A DNA stretch of 64,000 nt, from the NCBI GenBank assembly GCA_001695595.3, contig MBPM02000001.1, positions 62,001-126,000 of the forward strand, read 5' to 3'. Position 1 is the stretch's first letter, and each line of letters opens with the position of its first letter. Of the stretch, positions 1-10,248 are shown piece by piece. Both the position numbers and the translations under genes were made by a program. The DNA comes from Plasmopara viticola. Taxonomy: Eukaryota; Oomycota; Peronosporomycetes; Peronosporales; Peronosporaceae. The notes beneath the pieces were generated by a model. The model was given only the letters and a program-made list of their open reading frames with translations, was not told the DNA's origin and made no database searches.

Positions 1-34
1 CCAGCAGACCCGGGTTCAAGTCCCAGTGTGGGAA
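1..34 (+). tRNA. tRNA-Glu-like, 3' part only (cut by window edge)
   Basis: The anticodon 3' stem, T arm and acceptor 3' strand of a tRNA-Glu-like copy. The T loop reads TTCAAGT. The 5' half would lie left of the window. Its predicted spacing to the next copy (about 381 bp) fits a long unit. Confidence 0.6.
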
Positions 35-342
35 CAATGATCTATAATTTTGCTATTTTTGGTCGTTCAATCTCCGCTTTTGATGAGTATGTGCTCTCTT
101 TGGGGGCTTTATGCTCGCGTTCCAAACAATGTTAGTCTTCGCTTTGATTTATATTGGTGGAAAAATCTACCAACGCGTTCGATAAAAAATGAATGTCGCT
201 ATTACTTAAGCGCTTTTATTTATGAAGATCGTGGCGGGAGTACGATTACTTATTGTGTAGTTTTCTGTTCTCGTCGATCGTGCGTGTGTGTAAGATGTAC
301 GTGTGTTGATGTGACAGTTTAATTGGTTGTCTACTTAAGCCT

Positions 343-415
343 TCCCCTCTTGTCTAGGTGGTTAGGATAGCTGGCTTTCACCCAGCAGACCTGGGTTCGA
401 GTCCGGGTGTGGGAA
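343..415 (+). tRNA. tRNA-Glu(UUC)-like, copy 1, slightly decayed
   Basis: 73 nt. The D arm (GTCT/GGAT), anticodon stem (GCTGG/CCAGC) and loop CTTTCAC (anticodon TTC) are intact. The acceptor 5' strand TCCCCTC gives two mismatches with TGTGGGA and the T stem has one. It is probably a weakened or inactive copy. Confidence 0.6.
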
Positions 416-649
416 CATTGTGCTATAATTTTTTGTTTTTTGGTCACTCAATCTTCACTTTTAGTAAGAAGACCCTCTCTTAAGGGAATTTATGCTCGCA
501 TGTTGCTATTTTTAAAGCGCTTTTATTCTCGTGGAATGTGGTGGGCTTGATTACTAATGGTGTAGTTTTCTGTTCTCGTCCTTCGAGCGAGTGTGTATAA
601 GATGTACGTGTGATGATTTGACTGCTTGGTAGGTTGTCCACCTAAGCCT

Positions 650-721
650 TTCCATATAGTGTAGGCGGTCAGGATAGCTGCTTATACCCAGCAGACCCGG
701 GTTCGAGTCCCGGTGTGGGAA
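650..721 (+). pseudogene. tRNA-Glu-like pseudogene, copy 2 (anticodon-arm deletion)
   Basis: 72 nt, one base shorter than its neighbours. The deletion falls in the anticodon arm, which reads GCTGCTTATACCCAGC, so the normal seven-base CTTTCAC loop with TTC is lost. The T arm is perfect and the acceptor pairs with wobbles. Confidence 0.6.
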
Positions 722-956
722 CAATGATCTATAATTTTGCAATTTTTGGTCGCTCAATCTTCTCTTTTGGCTAGAAGGCGCTCTCTTTAGGGACTTTATG
801 CTCGCATGTCGCTATTCCTTAAGCGCTTCTATTCTAGTCGAGTGTGGTGGAAGTAGATTACTAATGGTGTAGATTTTTGTTCTCGTGGACCGTGCGTGTG
901 TGTTTAAGAAGTACGTGTGTTGATGTGACTGTTTTGTAGGTTGTCTGCTTAAGCCT

Positions 957-1029
957 TTCCATATAGTCTAGGCTGTTAGGAAAGCTGGCTTTCACCCAGC
1001 AAACCCGGGTCCGAGTCCCAGTGTGCGAA
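957..1029 (+). pseudogene. tRNA-Glu-like pseudogene, copy 3
   Basis: 73 nt with an intact anticodon arm (TTC). The B box has changed to GGTCCGAGTCC, the T stem is altered, and the acceptor 3' strand reads TGTGCGA, which breaks pairing. Probably inactive. Confidence 0.6.
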
Positions 1030-1339
1030 CATTGAGCTATACTTTCCTCTATTTTAATCACTCAATCTCAGTTTTAGTTAGAAAGCGCTCTCCTATAGGA
1101 CTTTAGGCTCGCGTTCCAAACAATGATAATCTTTGCTTTGATTTGTATTAGCGACAATATCTGCATACACGCTCGATAAAGAAAAGAAATGTCACTTTCC
1201 TTAAGCGCTTTTATTCAAGACAAATGCAGTGTGAGTAAGTCTAGTAATGGTGTAGTTTTCTGTTTTCGTGGATCGTGCGTGTGTGAATAAGATGCACATG
1301 TGTTGATGTGACAGTTTGGAAGGCTGGCTACTTAAGCCT

Positions 1340-1412
1340 TTCCATCTAGTCTAGGCGGTTAAGATAGCTGGCTTTCACCCAGCAGACCCGAGTACATGTT
1401 CCGGTGTGGGAA
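1340..1412 (+). pseudogene. tRNA-Glu-like pseudogene, copy 4 (B box destroyed)
   Basis: 73 nt. The anticodon arm is intact (TTC), but the T arm reads CCGAGTACATGTTCCGG, so the internal B-box promoter and T loop are lost. Confidence 0.65.
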
Positions 1413-1647
1413 CATTGTGCCATAATTTGCTATTTTTTGGTCACTTACTCTTCACTTTTGGTTAGAAGGCGCTCTGTTAAGGAAATTTATGCTCGCATGG
1501 CGCTATTTCTTAAGCGCTTTTATTCTTGTAGAATGTGGTGGGAGTAGATTACTAATGGTCTAGTTTTCTGTTCTCGTCCTTCGTGCGTTTGTGTATGAGA
1601 TGTACGTGTGTTGATGTGACAGTTTGGCAGGCTGTCTACTTAAGCAT

Positions 1648-1720
1648 TCCCATATGGTCGAGGCAGTCAGGATAGCTGGCTTTCACCCAGCGGATCCGGG
1701 TTCGAATCCCGGTGTGGGAA
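1648..1720 (+). tRNA. tRNA-Glu(UUC), copy 5, best-preserved copy
   Basis: 73 nt. Acceptor TCCCATA/TGTGGGA, anticodon stem GCTGG/CCAGC with loop CTTTCAC (anticodon TTC), and T arm CCGGG-TTCGAAT-CCCGG all pair. The only flaw is one mismatch in the D stem (GTCG/GGAT). The B box GGTTCGAATCC matches the eukaryotic consensus. Of all copies this is the most likely to make a working tRNA that decodes GAA. Confidence 0.8.
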
Positions 1721-1954
1721 CTTTGTGCTATACTTTGCTCTTTTTTGGTCACTCAATCTTCACTTTTAGTTAGAAAGCGCTCTCTTTAAGGACTTTATGC
1801 TCGCATGTCGCAATTCCTTAAGCGCTTCTATTGTGGTCGAATGTGGTGGGAATAGATTAATAATGGTGTAGTTTTTGAATTCATCGTTCGTGCGTGTGAG
1901 TATAAGATGTACTTGTGTTGATGTGACAGTTTGGATGGCTGTCTGCTTAAACCC

Positions 1955-2027
1955 TCCCATATAGTCTGCGCGGTTAGGATAGCTGGCTATCACCCAGCAG
2001 ACCCGGGTTCGAGTCCCGGTGTGGGAA
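1955..2027 (+). tRNA. tRNA-Glu-like body with altered anticodon AUC, copy 6
   Basis: 73 nt. Acceptor, D arm, anticodon stem and T arm all pair. The anticodon loop reads CTATCAC instead of CTTTCAC, so the anticodon is ATC, which would read the Asp codon GAU. If expressed and charged with Glu it would mistranslate. It may instead be a silent mutant copy. Confidence 0.7.
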
Positions 2028-2261
2028 CATTGTGCTATAATTTGCTCTTTTTTGGTCACTCAATCTTCACTTTTGGTTAAAAGGCGCTCTCTTTAGGGAC
2101 TTTTTGCTCGCATGTCGCTATTCCTTAAGCGCTTTTATCCTGGTCAAATGTAGTGGGAGTAGATTACTAATGGTGTAGTTTTTGATCTCGTGGATCGTGC
2201 GCGTGTGTATAAGATGTACGTGTGTTGATGCGACATTTTGGTAGGCTTTCTAACTCAGCCT

Positions 2262-2334
2262 TCCCAAATCGTCTAATCGGTAAAGTTTGGAGGTTTTCAC
2301 CCTGCAGACCCGGGTTCGAGTCCCGGTGTGGGAA
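2262..2334 (+). pseudogene. tRNA-Glu-like copy 7, diverged subtype
   Basis: 73 nt. The T arm is perfect and the anticodon loop TTTTCAC keeps TTC. The D arm (GTCTAATCGGTAAAGTT) and anticodon stem (GGAGG/CCTGC) differ from copies 1-6 and mispair. It shares these changes with copy 8, so the two form a subfamily. Confidence 0.55.
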
Positions 2335-2624
2335 AAATATGCTAATTTGGTCACTCAATGTTTCCTTTTCATTAAAAGGCGCTCTCTTAAGAAAATTTTT
2401 GCTCGCGTTCCGATTAATGCTAGTCTTTGCTTTAATTTATATTCGTGACAATATCTGCATACGCGCTCGATGAAAAAAGGAATGTCGCTTTCCCTTAAGC
2501 GCTTTTATTCTAGACGAATCTTGTGAGAGTAAGATTACAAATGGTGTAGTTTTCTGACCTTGTCGATCGTGCGTGTGTGTCCGTGTGTTGATGTGACATT
2601 TTGGTAGGCTGTCTAATTCAGCCT

Positions 2625-2697
2625 TCCCAATTCGTCTAATCGATAAAGTTTGGTGGATTTCACCCTGCAGACCCGAGTTCGAGTCCCGGTGTGGGAA
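2625..2697 (+). pseudogene. tRNA-Glu-like copy 8, diverged subtype
   Basis: 73 nt, same subfamily as copy 7 (TCCCAAT acceptor, GTCTAATCGATAAAGTT D arm). The anticodon loop is ATTTCAC (TTC). One mismatch in the T stem (CCGAG/CCCGG). Confidence 0.55.
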
Positions 2698-2992
2698 CAA
2701 TATGCTATTTGGTCACTTAATGTTTCCTTTTCATCAAATGGATCTCTCTTAAGTAAATTTTTGCTCGCGTTCCGATCAATGCTAGTCTTTGCTTTGATTT
2801 ATGTTCGTGACAATATCTGCATACGCGCTCGACGAAAAAGGAATGTCGCTATTCTGTAAGCGCTTTTATTCTAGACGAATGTGGTGGGAGTAAATTGCTA
2901 ATGGTGTAGTTTTCAGTTCTCGTCGATCGTGGCGGTGTGTACAAGATGTACGTGTTTGATGTGACTGTTTGGTAGGTTGGCCACTTATGCTT

Positions 2993-3065
2993 TCCCATAT
3001 AGTCTAGGCGGTAAGGATAGCTGACCTTCACCCAGCAGACCCGGGTTCGAGTCCCGGTGTGGTAA
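2993..3065 (+). tRNA. tRNA-Glu(UUC)-like, copy 9
   Basis: 73 nt. D arm and T arm are intact and the loop CCTTCAC keeps anticodon TTC. There is one mismatch in the acceptor (3' strand TGTGGTA) and one at the base of the loop (GCTGA/CCAGC). It could still fold. It is the last tRNA of the array. Confidence 0.6.
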
Positions 3066-3330
3066 CATTGTGCTATAATTTGCTCTTTTTGGTCACTCAA
3101 TGATTCCCTTTTAGTGAAAGGTGCTCCCTTAAGAGACTTTATACTCGCGTTCCAAACGATGTTTGTCTTTGCTCTGATCTATATTCGTGACAAAATCTGC
3201 ACACGCGCTCGATATAAAAAAGGAATGTCGCTATTCCTTCAGCGCTTTTATTATTTACGAACGTGGTGGGAGTAAGATGACTTAGGGTGCAGTTTACAGT
3301 TCCTGTCGATCGTGCGTGTGTGTTTAAGAT

Positions 3331-4625
3331 ATACGTGGAATTGATGTCGTCCAGGCTGTCCACATTAATTTCTCAATTATTCGACTACATTAAATTTGGT
3401 TACGGTACAAATGCTTTGTCACGACTTTTTTAAAAGGTAAAATAGTGACAATGATCGCACGTGAGGTTTGACTTTTTAAATGAGCTAAAAAAAGTCAAAA
3501 CTCATGAAAGAAGCAAAGAATACCCCATATATACTGGTACTCACGGACTAGAAGTTAGCAGTAGTTTGCCGAACCAATATTAGAAAGATAAGCAGTACAA
3601 GACTGGCAGAACCAACAACTTCCGTGTCTGCATGCGATCCATGCTTCTGGGTTAAAGGACCATTTCCCTTTACAGCCTTCAGACCACACACAATCTAACG
3701 TTTCCATAACTTTTTATAAACTTTGGCACCTCAAGAACTTTAAGCGAGTAATTACCTAAGCTCCTGCAAAAAAGCAGTATATTTTTGTCGGGAGTCCGAG
3801 AAAAAACGCTTCGATATGGTAGGCCACGAAACTGCTTCTATGCATTGTGCATTAATTGTAAAGGTCAAAAATATAGGAGATGAATTAATCATTAGTCTTG
3901 TTAGTGTACAACAAATTCTTGCGAGAAGAATTTTCATGCTTTCCCGCTTAATGTATTTACTGATAGCCATCAATTTTAGTATTACAACAATCACGTAGTA
4001 CAAATGAGATTAGCAAAAGCAGCAAATGTTATAAAACCGTTAATTGCACTCGTGCAATCAATTCATGCATAACGTTTTTGCTGCAAATACGTTCTTTTGT
4101 ACGGTATGCTTATAGAAGGGATACCGTAATATAGGACTTCATTACTAGGGACATTCGCGAAATCCACCAGTGAAGCAGCTTGCTCCAGAATAAACCCATA
4201 TTTCCTTTTGTAGGCAACGATAGGAAATATGGACGTAAGTCAAACACACGTACAACATAAATTTGAAGCCATCTCTGTTCGACGATCGGGATCTGAGCAT
4301 GAAATTTTTTAGTTGAGGCACGGACAATGGCGTCTAATTGTCGCTTCCACCGATACACGTTGTACCTTATCCGCGGCTGGGATCTGTTTGTCATTCTTGC
4401 TGTGCAAAACAAAATGAGATTTTACAGTCGTAAAATTCTGTTAGCTTGTTTACGCGAATTATACTATCAGAGAGCTTTTAACAAGATCAATTAACTCGTC
4501 ATGTCTTTTATGCGGTTTGATTTCACGTATATCTGTCAAACCGTACTTAATACGCTCATCAGTCAGTTGAAATTGCCGACCAGTAAGGCAACTAGTGCAT
4601 TATTGCTTCAGCTTCCATATCGGCC
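3331..4625. other. Intergenic region, no supported gene
   Basis: Several short open frames occur here, the longest a 100-codon minus-strand frame (4110-4412). None shows a family motif or a convincing start, and two overlap each other antisense. The stretch before 4626 is the upstream region of SMC3. I see nothing else in it. Confidence 0.5.
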
Positions 4626-7600
4626 ATGCATATCAAGCAGGTTGTGGTGTGCGGGTTTCGTAGCTACAAAGACCAAGTTGCAGTGGAACCCTTCAGCAAG
4701 GAGCACAATGTAGTAATCGGGCGCAACGGAACAGGGAAGTCCAACTTCTTCGATGCCATCCGTTTTGGGCTACTTACGTCCCGCTTTGCCAATCTGCGCC
4801 CCGACGAGCGTCAGGCGCTGCTACATGAGGGATCGGGAAAACATGTTATGTCGGCGTATGTGGAGATTATTTTTGACAACAGCGATGGGCGTTTGCCGGT
4901 GGACGACTCGGAGGTGGCTTTGAGACGCACCATTGGCGTCAAGAAGGATGAATTTTTTTTAAATCACAAGCATATTATCAAGAGCGACGTGATCCATCTG
5001 CTCGAGAGTGCAGGCTTTTCTCGCTCAAATCCGTACTATATTGTTCAGCAAGGTAAGGTGAACGCCTTAGCAGTGATGCGAGAGCGTGAGAGACTCGAGT
5101 TGCTGAAAGAGGTCGCGGGAACAAAAGTGTACGAAGACCAGCGAGTCAAGTCGCTCAAAATTCTGCAAGAGACGCAGACACAGCGAGACAAGATTCAAGA
5201 AGTTGTGAACTACATCGAAGAGAGACTGGCGGAACTTGAGGAGGAGAAGGAGGAATTGAGAGAGTATCAGCAACTAGACAGAGAACAGCGGGCTTTAGAA
5301 TACACAATGCACGAGAAAGAGCTGCAGAAAATACAGGAAGAAATTGAAGAATTAGAGAAGCAGAGACAAGGAGAGTGCATGCATTCGACGGATCTGCACG
5401 AGAAGCTCATGCGCGTTCGAGCTGAGATGAGGCGGATCGTTGGTGATCATCAGAGGAAAGAACAAGACTTGACACAGCTTGTCGAAGAACGAAAAAGCCG
5501 GGAGGACGAGCGTAAGGGCCTCATAGAAGCGAGATACAAGCTAGAGATGAAGGTGGAGGAGTTGAAAGAGCAGACTCGTTTCGACGGTATGCAGCAATCA
5601 GTAGTATCCAAAGAGGTCGAAGTGGTCAAGCGCGAAATTGAAGCGAAGCGAGCTCAATTGACAAATGAGATATTACCGGCACTGCAACAGGCAGAGCAGT
5701 TGCACAATCAAGTGGTACAGACTCTGCAGGAATGCAGAGCTCAGCAGGAGCATCTGATTGCCAAGCAAAGTCGTAAAAGTCAGTTTCACACGCAACAAGA
5801 GCGCGATGACTATCTGCAGCGTGAGATTAGTGACATTGAAAGTCTTGTGCATCGAAAAGAAGCCGACACAGCGTCATTAGAGCACGCGATAGAGGGCTTG
5901 GCCCAGTCTGTTGAAGGGTCCGAGCGAACGTTTGAGCAACAGATGGAAGAGCTACGAAGAAACCGCCGTCAAGTAGATGATATTGGAGCAGAAATTTTGC
6001 GTTTTAAGGAGCAGCGTAACATTTTAAATGAAGAGCGCAAGAAAAAGTGGCGAGAGGAAAATCAAATTTCGTATGATTTGCGCGAGTTAAAGAAAAAAGT
6101 AAGCGACGGGGAAAATGCGTTGCAGAGTACGATGGCGTACGACGTCCGTCGTGGCCTACAAGCAGTTCAAGAGATGCGAGGCCGCATTCGGGGAATCTAT
6201 GGACCGCTGATAGATCTTGTAAAACCTGTTGACAAGCGTTATTGTATTGCAACGGATGAGGCTGCTGGTGGCGCTCTTTTTCATGTTGTTGTAGACACAG
6301 ATGACACGGCCACAAGGATTATGCGGGAACTTGAGAAAAAAAATCTTGGCCGACTTACCTTTTTACCTCTGAATCGCTTGAAATTGAAGGAGGACTTTGA
6401 TTATCCTCGTAATGATGACGTTGCTGCGCTGGTGGAGAAGCTAGAATACCCTGCCGAGGTTCGCAAAGGTGTGATGGCAGCTTTCGGTAAAAAATTATTG
6501 TGTCGAGACCTGGACACGTGTGTTCGGTACGCAGAGCAGACTAACATGGACTGCTTGACGTTGGACGGCGATATGGTGCATCGTCGTGGTGCTCTAAATG
6601 GCGGCTTTAAAGACCCTCGTTGGTGTCGCACCCGAGCAATGATGGAGGTAAAGCAAGCGCAATTGGATTTGGAAAGGGTTGTGGACAGGGTTCAAAGAGT
6701 GACAGCAGAAGCCCAGCAAGCAGATCAGCGAGTGACTAAGGTGATAAGTGAGATCCAAAAACTTGAGGGTGAAAAACAACGAGCAATCTCCACTCACGAG
6801 CACCTGTATGACGAAATAAATCGATGTAAAAACCGCATTCACACTGAAAAAGAGAGCCTGATGCAGAGGAAGCGACGATGCGAGCTTCAAAAGCGAGAAG
6901 TGAAGGATTTAGTCGCAAAAATTTCGTCGCTTCGTTCAGAACTTCATTCATCGATGCAAGACACCTTGTCAGCCGACGAGCATCAAATTCTGCACTCTTT
7001 ATCTGTTAAAATTTCTCAACTGGAGGCTGAAGAACGAGAACTGCGACAGCGACTAGAAGAAATTCGCTCACAGAACGAAAGCGTTGTAACAATCTTAGAG
7101 GAGAATTTGATCAGGCGTGAGAGGGAACTGACACGACAACTAGGAGAAGGGATCGAAGAACTGGCAATAAGCGAACGAGAGGAAAATTTAAAAATCAAGC
7201 AAATTGACTTGAACGATGCCTCGGGCTTGGTGGATGACAATACGTCGTTGCTCAAGGACGTTGAGTTAAAGATTGAGACATTACAGCAGGACATTATCAA
7301 GGAGAAAGCACTGATGGAATCTTTGAAAGCAGAGGAATTAATTCTAAGCGATCAAATTCAGCAGGACTCTCGGCGTGCCGAAAAGGTCTTGAATAAGCGT
7401 AGTCGCTTAATGAAAAAGCGTGAAGATGCAACTCGAGATATTCGCGAGCTGGGTACACTGCCCATCGCGGAGCTTGAGAGATTCAAGGTGTTACCGATCT
7501 CAGCCGTGATCAAACACTTCAAGCTCCGAACCGAAAAACTCAAGAAGTACAGCCACGTGAACAAAAAGGCACTGGATCAATTTACGAGCTTCAACGAGCA

Positions 7601-8338
7601 GCGCGCGGCTCTATTAGAGCGAAAGAAGGAGATCGACGATGCTTACAAGTCGATTGAGGACCTAATCGATGTCTTGGACAAGCGAAAGGATGAAGCTATC
7701 TTACGTACGTTTAAAGGCGTGGCGGGCTTCTTTGCTGAAGTATTTCGCGAGCTGGTCCCGACAGGAGAAGGCAAGATGATTATGATTGGAACTGACTCTT
7801 GTCAGGCTAGCAGCACTAATGGGATCGATCAATCGCTCAAATCAAATGTTGACACGTACTCTGGTGTTCAGATCAAGGTGAATTTTCGCGGAGAGGGTGA
7901 CTCGTATTTGATGCAGCAGCTCTCCGGTGGTCAAAAAGCTTTAGTGGCTCTTGCCTTTATCTTTGCCATTCAGCGAGTCGATCCTGCCCCTTTTTACTTA
8001 TTTGATGAGATCGACCAAGCGCTAGATTCTACCCATCGAGCCGCTGTCGCGGCATTGATTCACCGCCAAGCACACTCGAAGGAGAGCCCGGCCCAGGTAT
8101 GACCGATTTTTGCCTTTTTTCACTTTCCTTGTCGATACAACCGTGCTGATTAATGTTTTCAATATAATTGCAGTTTATCACGTCGACGTTTCGACCTGAA
8201 CTCGTAAACATCGCCGACAAGTTTTACGGAATTGGCCACCAGAACAAAATCAGTAACGTCTACTCGATGACAAAGGAAGAATCTCTTGACTTTATTTCTA
8301 ATATCATGACGGAGGAAGAGGGCGTGGCAGGATCATAG
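4626..8338 (+). CDS. SMC3: SMC3, cohesin core subunit (structural maintenance of chromosomes 3)
   Basis: Two exons, 4626-8096 and 8174-8338, joined in phase 0 across a 77-bp GT-AG intron, give 1211 aa, the usual SMC3 size. The protein starts MHIKQVVVCGFRSYKDQV, typical of SMC3. Walker A (GRNGTGKS) lies at about residues 32-39. Long heptad-rich coiled coils flank a hinge at about 520-690 that contains the LNGGFKD segment. The ABC signature LSGGQ is near residue 1099 and Walker B (FYLFDEID) near 1123. The second exon supplies the conserved C-terminal ATPase tail (FITSTFRPELVNIADKFYG). SMC3 pairs with SMC1 and the kleisin RAD21 to form the cohesin ring in the nucleus, holding sister chromatids together. 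No frame damage is visible. Confidence 0.97.
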
Positions 8339-8435
8339 GCGTTTAACACGTTATCGTCTATTTCACTATTTGGTTGGAGTAGTTTTCGAAAGAGATGAGG
8401 CAGCACACAACTCAATTCTATTCAATGCATTAATA

Positions 8436-10034
8436 TTATGCTGATCGAACCCGCTTGCCGGATCGGCGTAACTGAAGAGCATCGCGCTCATCAGCCTGCT
8501 TAGACTTAAAGGCCTGTTTAAGAAGTTCGAGACTCTTCTCGGTCACAGGCCACTGATTACACGCCTCATAGTTCTGCAAGAAAAACACACTTGTGTCAAA
8601 CGACGCGATGCGCCAACGAGTTTTTCGAATTTGCTGCTTGCCCTCGCAATAGCCGTGCTTTTTCTGTGGGATGAACAGATGTTTTTGATTATAACGACTT
8701 GCGTTCAATTGTTGCCACCCCTATAGACCACAACGACGCACGTGAATAATTTTAGTAGCGTAAATACTTAAGGTAGTCGCTTCAATAGTCGGTACCTCAG
8801 TTTCTTGCCACGAGGGTATGATGACGATAAATGCCAAAGGGCCATCGGCAGCAATAAAAAGCGTTGTCATATGTTCCGCCATCCGCTTGATCAGTTCAGG
8901 AATAAACGGTGGGTTAGCCTCAAAGCAGCTTCATAACAAAATGGCGGCAAACATTAAATCTTCGCTTGCAATTTCTAGCTTACAAACACAAGCTACTGCC
9001 TACCCAGAGCGAGGCGAGAAGCCGAAAAAGCTGCCAATGCTTCCAAAGGCAAAATCCGTGTCGAGAAATGCGCTACAAAAACGCGAGTAGCGGCAGTTCA
9101 GTGGCGACGCGAAGCACTCCATCTTGCAATCAAACTCCTTCAGTAATACATCGAAACACTCCTCGTTCAGCGCAGCCTACTCGGGGACAATAATCAAAAT
9201 CCACCATTATTCAGCTGAAAATCAGTAACAGCTCGATACCTGAAATCCTCCACCATCAAGCGAATCATACCGCAGCAGCAAGCAGAACAGCGCGCTTACG
9301 AACTGGCGTTGGTCTTTGAGAGCCATGCTTGATCCGTCACCATTAAGTCCGTGCTTTCTAGCGTACAATTCGTGCAACTTGGCAAAATGTTCCGCACTAA
9401 CTTTCACTGTCGAGTGACCATATGCCAACTGGCGCATACCGTCGTTTATTACCCTCAACTGGACCTTTTTCTTGCCGACCACAAAGTTTTGCTGACCAAA
9501 CTTGCGCAACATTCGCTCTGATTCGCGCGTGAGCTCCTTGCACTTTTTTATTGCCTCTGAACGAGTAGCTCCTGCCTTGCAAAATAATCTTTCAAAAAAC
9601 CTGGTGTTATCACATTCGGCATGAAATATAGATGGATCCTGTTCTTTGACCATAAACTGTGACGTAAACTGCCATATCTCGTAGACCGAGTTGGACAGCT
9701 TTCCAATGCCCAGGTCCTCGCTAGCACGTCGAATTTTGTTGCACATTTTGAGAAACATCTTTTGACGCACAACCTCCATCGCTGGGTTTACAGTGCAAGT
9801 CCTGGCAGCGCCTTCAAGCTTGCTGAGAGCTGAGGCAGACAGCGGCATCTTCGCCTGTGGGTTCCAGATGCCTGACGGTGGCGTAAATTTCGGCTCACGA
9901 TCACGCTTCTTTTCCCTGCATGCGGTATTTACATCAGCTAAATCATCAGTTTTTGGAGCAGTTTTTTCAAAAGGCGACGCGTTGCCTGTGGCCGCAGCCA
10001 TGGACGCTATGATCGCCGCCAGTGGTTCAGCCAT
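8436..10034 (-). CDS. PCIF1: PCIF1/CAPAM-type cap-specific adenosine N6-methyltransferase
   Basis: Four exons on the minus strand: 10034-9240, 9176-9004, 8928-8796 and 8720-8436. Introns of 63, 75 and 75 bp have GT-AG ends and matching phases, giving 461 aa. Family hallmarks fall exactly across the spliced exons: the ECFASPLNC segment, an FCSAFLDTD segment, the catalytic NPPF at about residues 328-331 (inside FEANPPF), PLAFIVIIPSW, and a C-terminal VFFLQN. In animals PCIF1 methylates N6 of the 2'-O-methyladenosine next to the mRNA cap and binds the RNA polymerase II tail through an N-terminal WW domain. Here the N terminus is short and I see no WW signature, so polymerase binding may differ. 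It is divergent to the uL3 gene. Splice sites are inferred and need cDNA. Confidence 0.88.
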
Positions 10035-10061
10035 CGTTAACTATGACGGTAGTGACATGAC

Positions 10062-10080
10062 ACTAAAGTGAAATGGTAGC
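10062..10080 (-). promoter_or_regulatory. Oomycete initiator-like element of the PCIF1 gene
   Basis: Read on the minus strand, GCTACCATTTCACTTTAG resembles the Inr consensus and lies about 30 nt upstream of the ATG at 10034. Confidence 0.45.
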
Positions 10081-10189
10081 ATAGGCATGTATCTGTGCAA
10101 ATACTTAATAAACTACATTACGTCCAGTCACAGTGCAGTTTTTCTTTTTGAGCACTACTTAAGTACGAATCGAGTGATTGGCTGCCCTT

Positions 10190-10208
10190 CGTTCATTTGC
10201 AACAATTT
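10190..10208 (+). promoter_or_regulatory. Oomycete initiator-like element of RPL3
   Basis: GTTCATTTGCAACAATTTC matches the CATTYYNCAWTTT core well. It lies about 40 nt upstream of the ATG, a normal leader length for an oomycete housekeeping gene. It also argues that the start is 10249 and not an upstream in-frame ATG at 10087. Confidence 0.55.
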
Positions 10209-10248
10209 CTACCGCACTTCGAGTTTTGCAGCGACTCTCTTATCGGGT

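Larger units (their letters stand above)
1..3330 (+). repeat. Tandem array of tRNA-Glu-bearing repeat units
   Basis: About ten direct repeats, each carrying a 72-73-nt tRNA-Glu-like sequence followed by a conserved spacer. tRNA starts lie at 343, 650, 957, 1340, 1648, 1955, 2262, 2625 and 2993, with a truncated copy at the left edge. Spacings are 307, 307, 383, 308, 307, 307, 363 and 368 bp. The long units contain an extra block of about 60 bp with the words 'atctgcatacgcgctcga'. Spacers share a GT-rich run ('cgtgcgtgtgtgtataag') before the tRNA and 'ttggtcactcaat' after it. The last unit ends near 3330 without a further tRNA. The array probably continues beyond the left edge. It could be a tRNA gene cluster or a tRNA-derived satellite; mixed intact and decayed copies suggest both. 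Confidence 0.9.
10035..10248. promoter_or_regulatory. Shared upstream region of the divergent PCIF1 and RPL3 genes
   Basis: A 214-bp region separates the two divergent start codons. Each side has an initiator-like motif resembling the oomycete Inr consensus GCTCATTYYNCAWTTT: on the minus strand GCTACCATTTCACTTT (10080-10065), about 30 nt before the PCIF1 start, and on the plus strand GTTCATTTGCAACAATTT (10190-10207), about 42 nt before the RPL3 start. Confidence 0.5.

Noticed and set aside
1..3330. CRISPR-like or coding repeat array
   Set aside because: Units are 300-380 bp with tRNA structure, not short spaced repeats. The small frames in each unit are translations of the tRNA (for example HTGTRTRVCWV) and not proteins.
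4110..4412. 100-codon minus-strand frame upstream of SMC3
   Set aside because: No family features, and its overlapping frame is equally open. A possible small GTPase-like N terminus (MGLFWSKLL) has no GTPase motifs after it.
10087..10248. N-terminal extension of RPL3 from the upstream in-frame ATG
   Set aside because: The uL3 family begins at [12 protein letters not shown], and an Inr-like element lies between the two ATGs.
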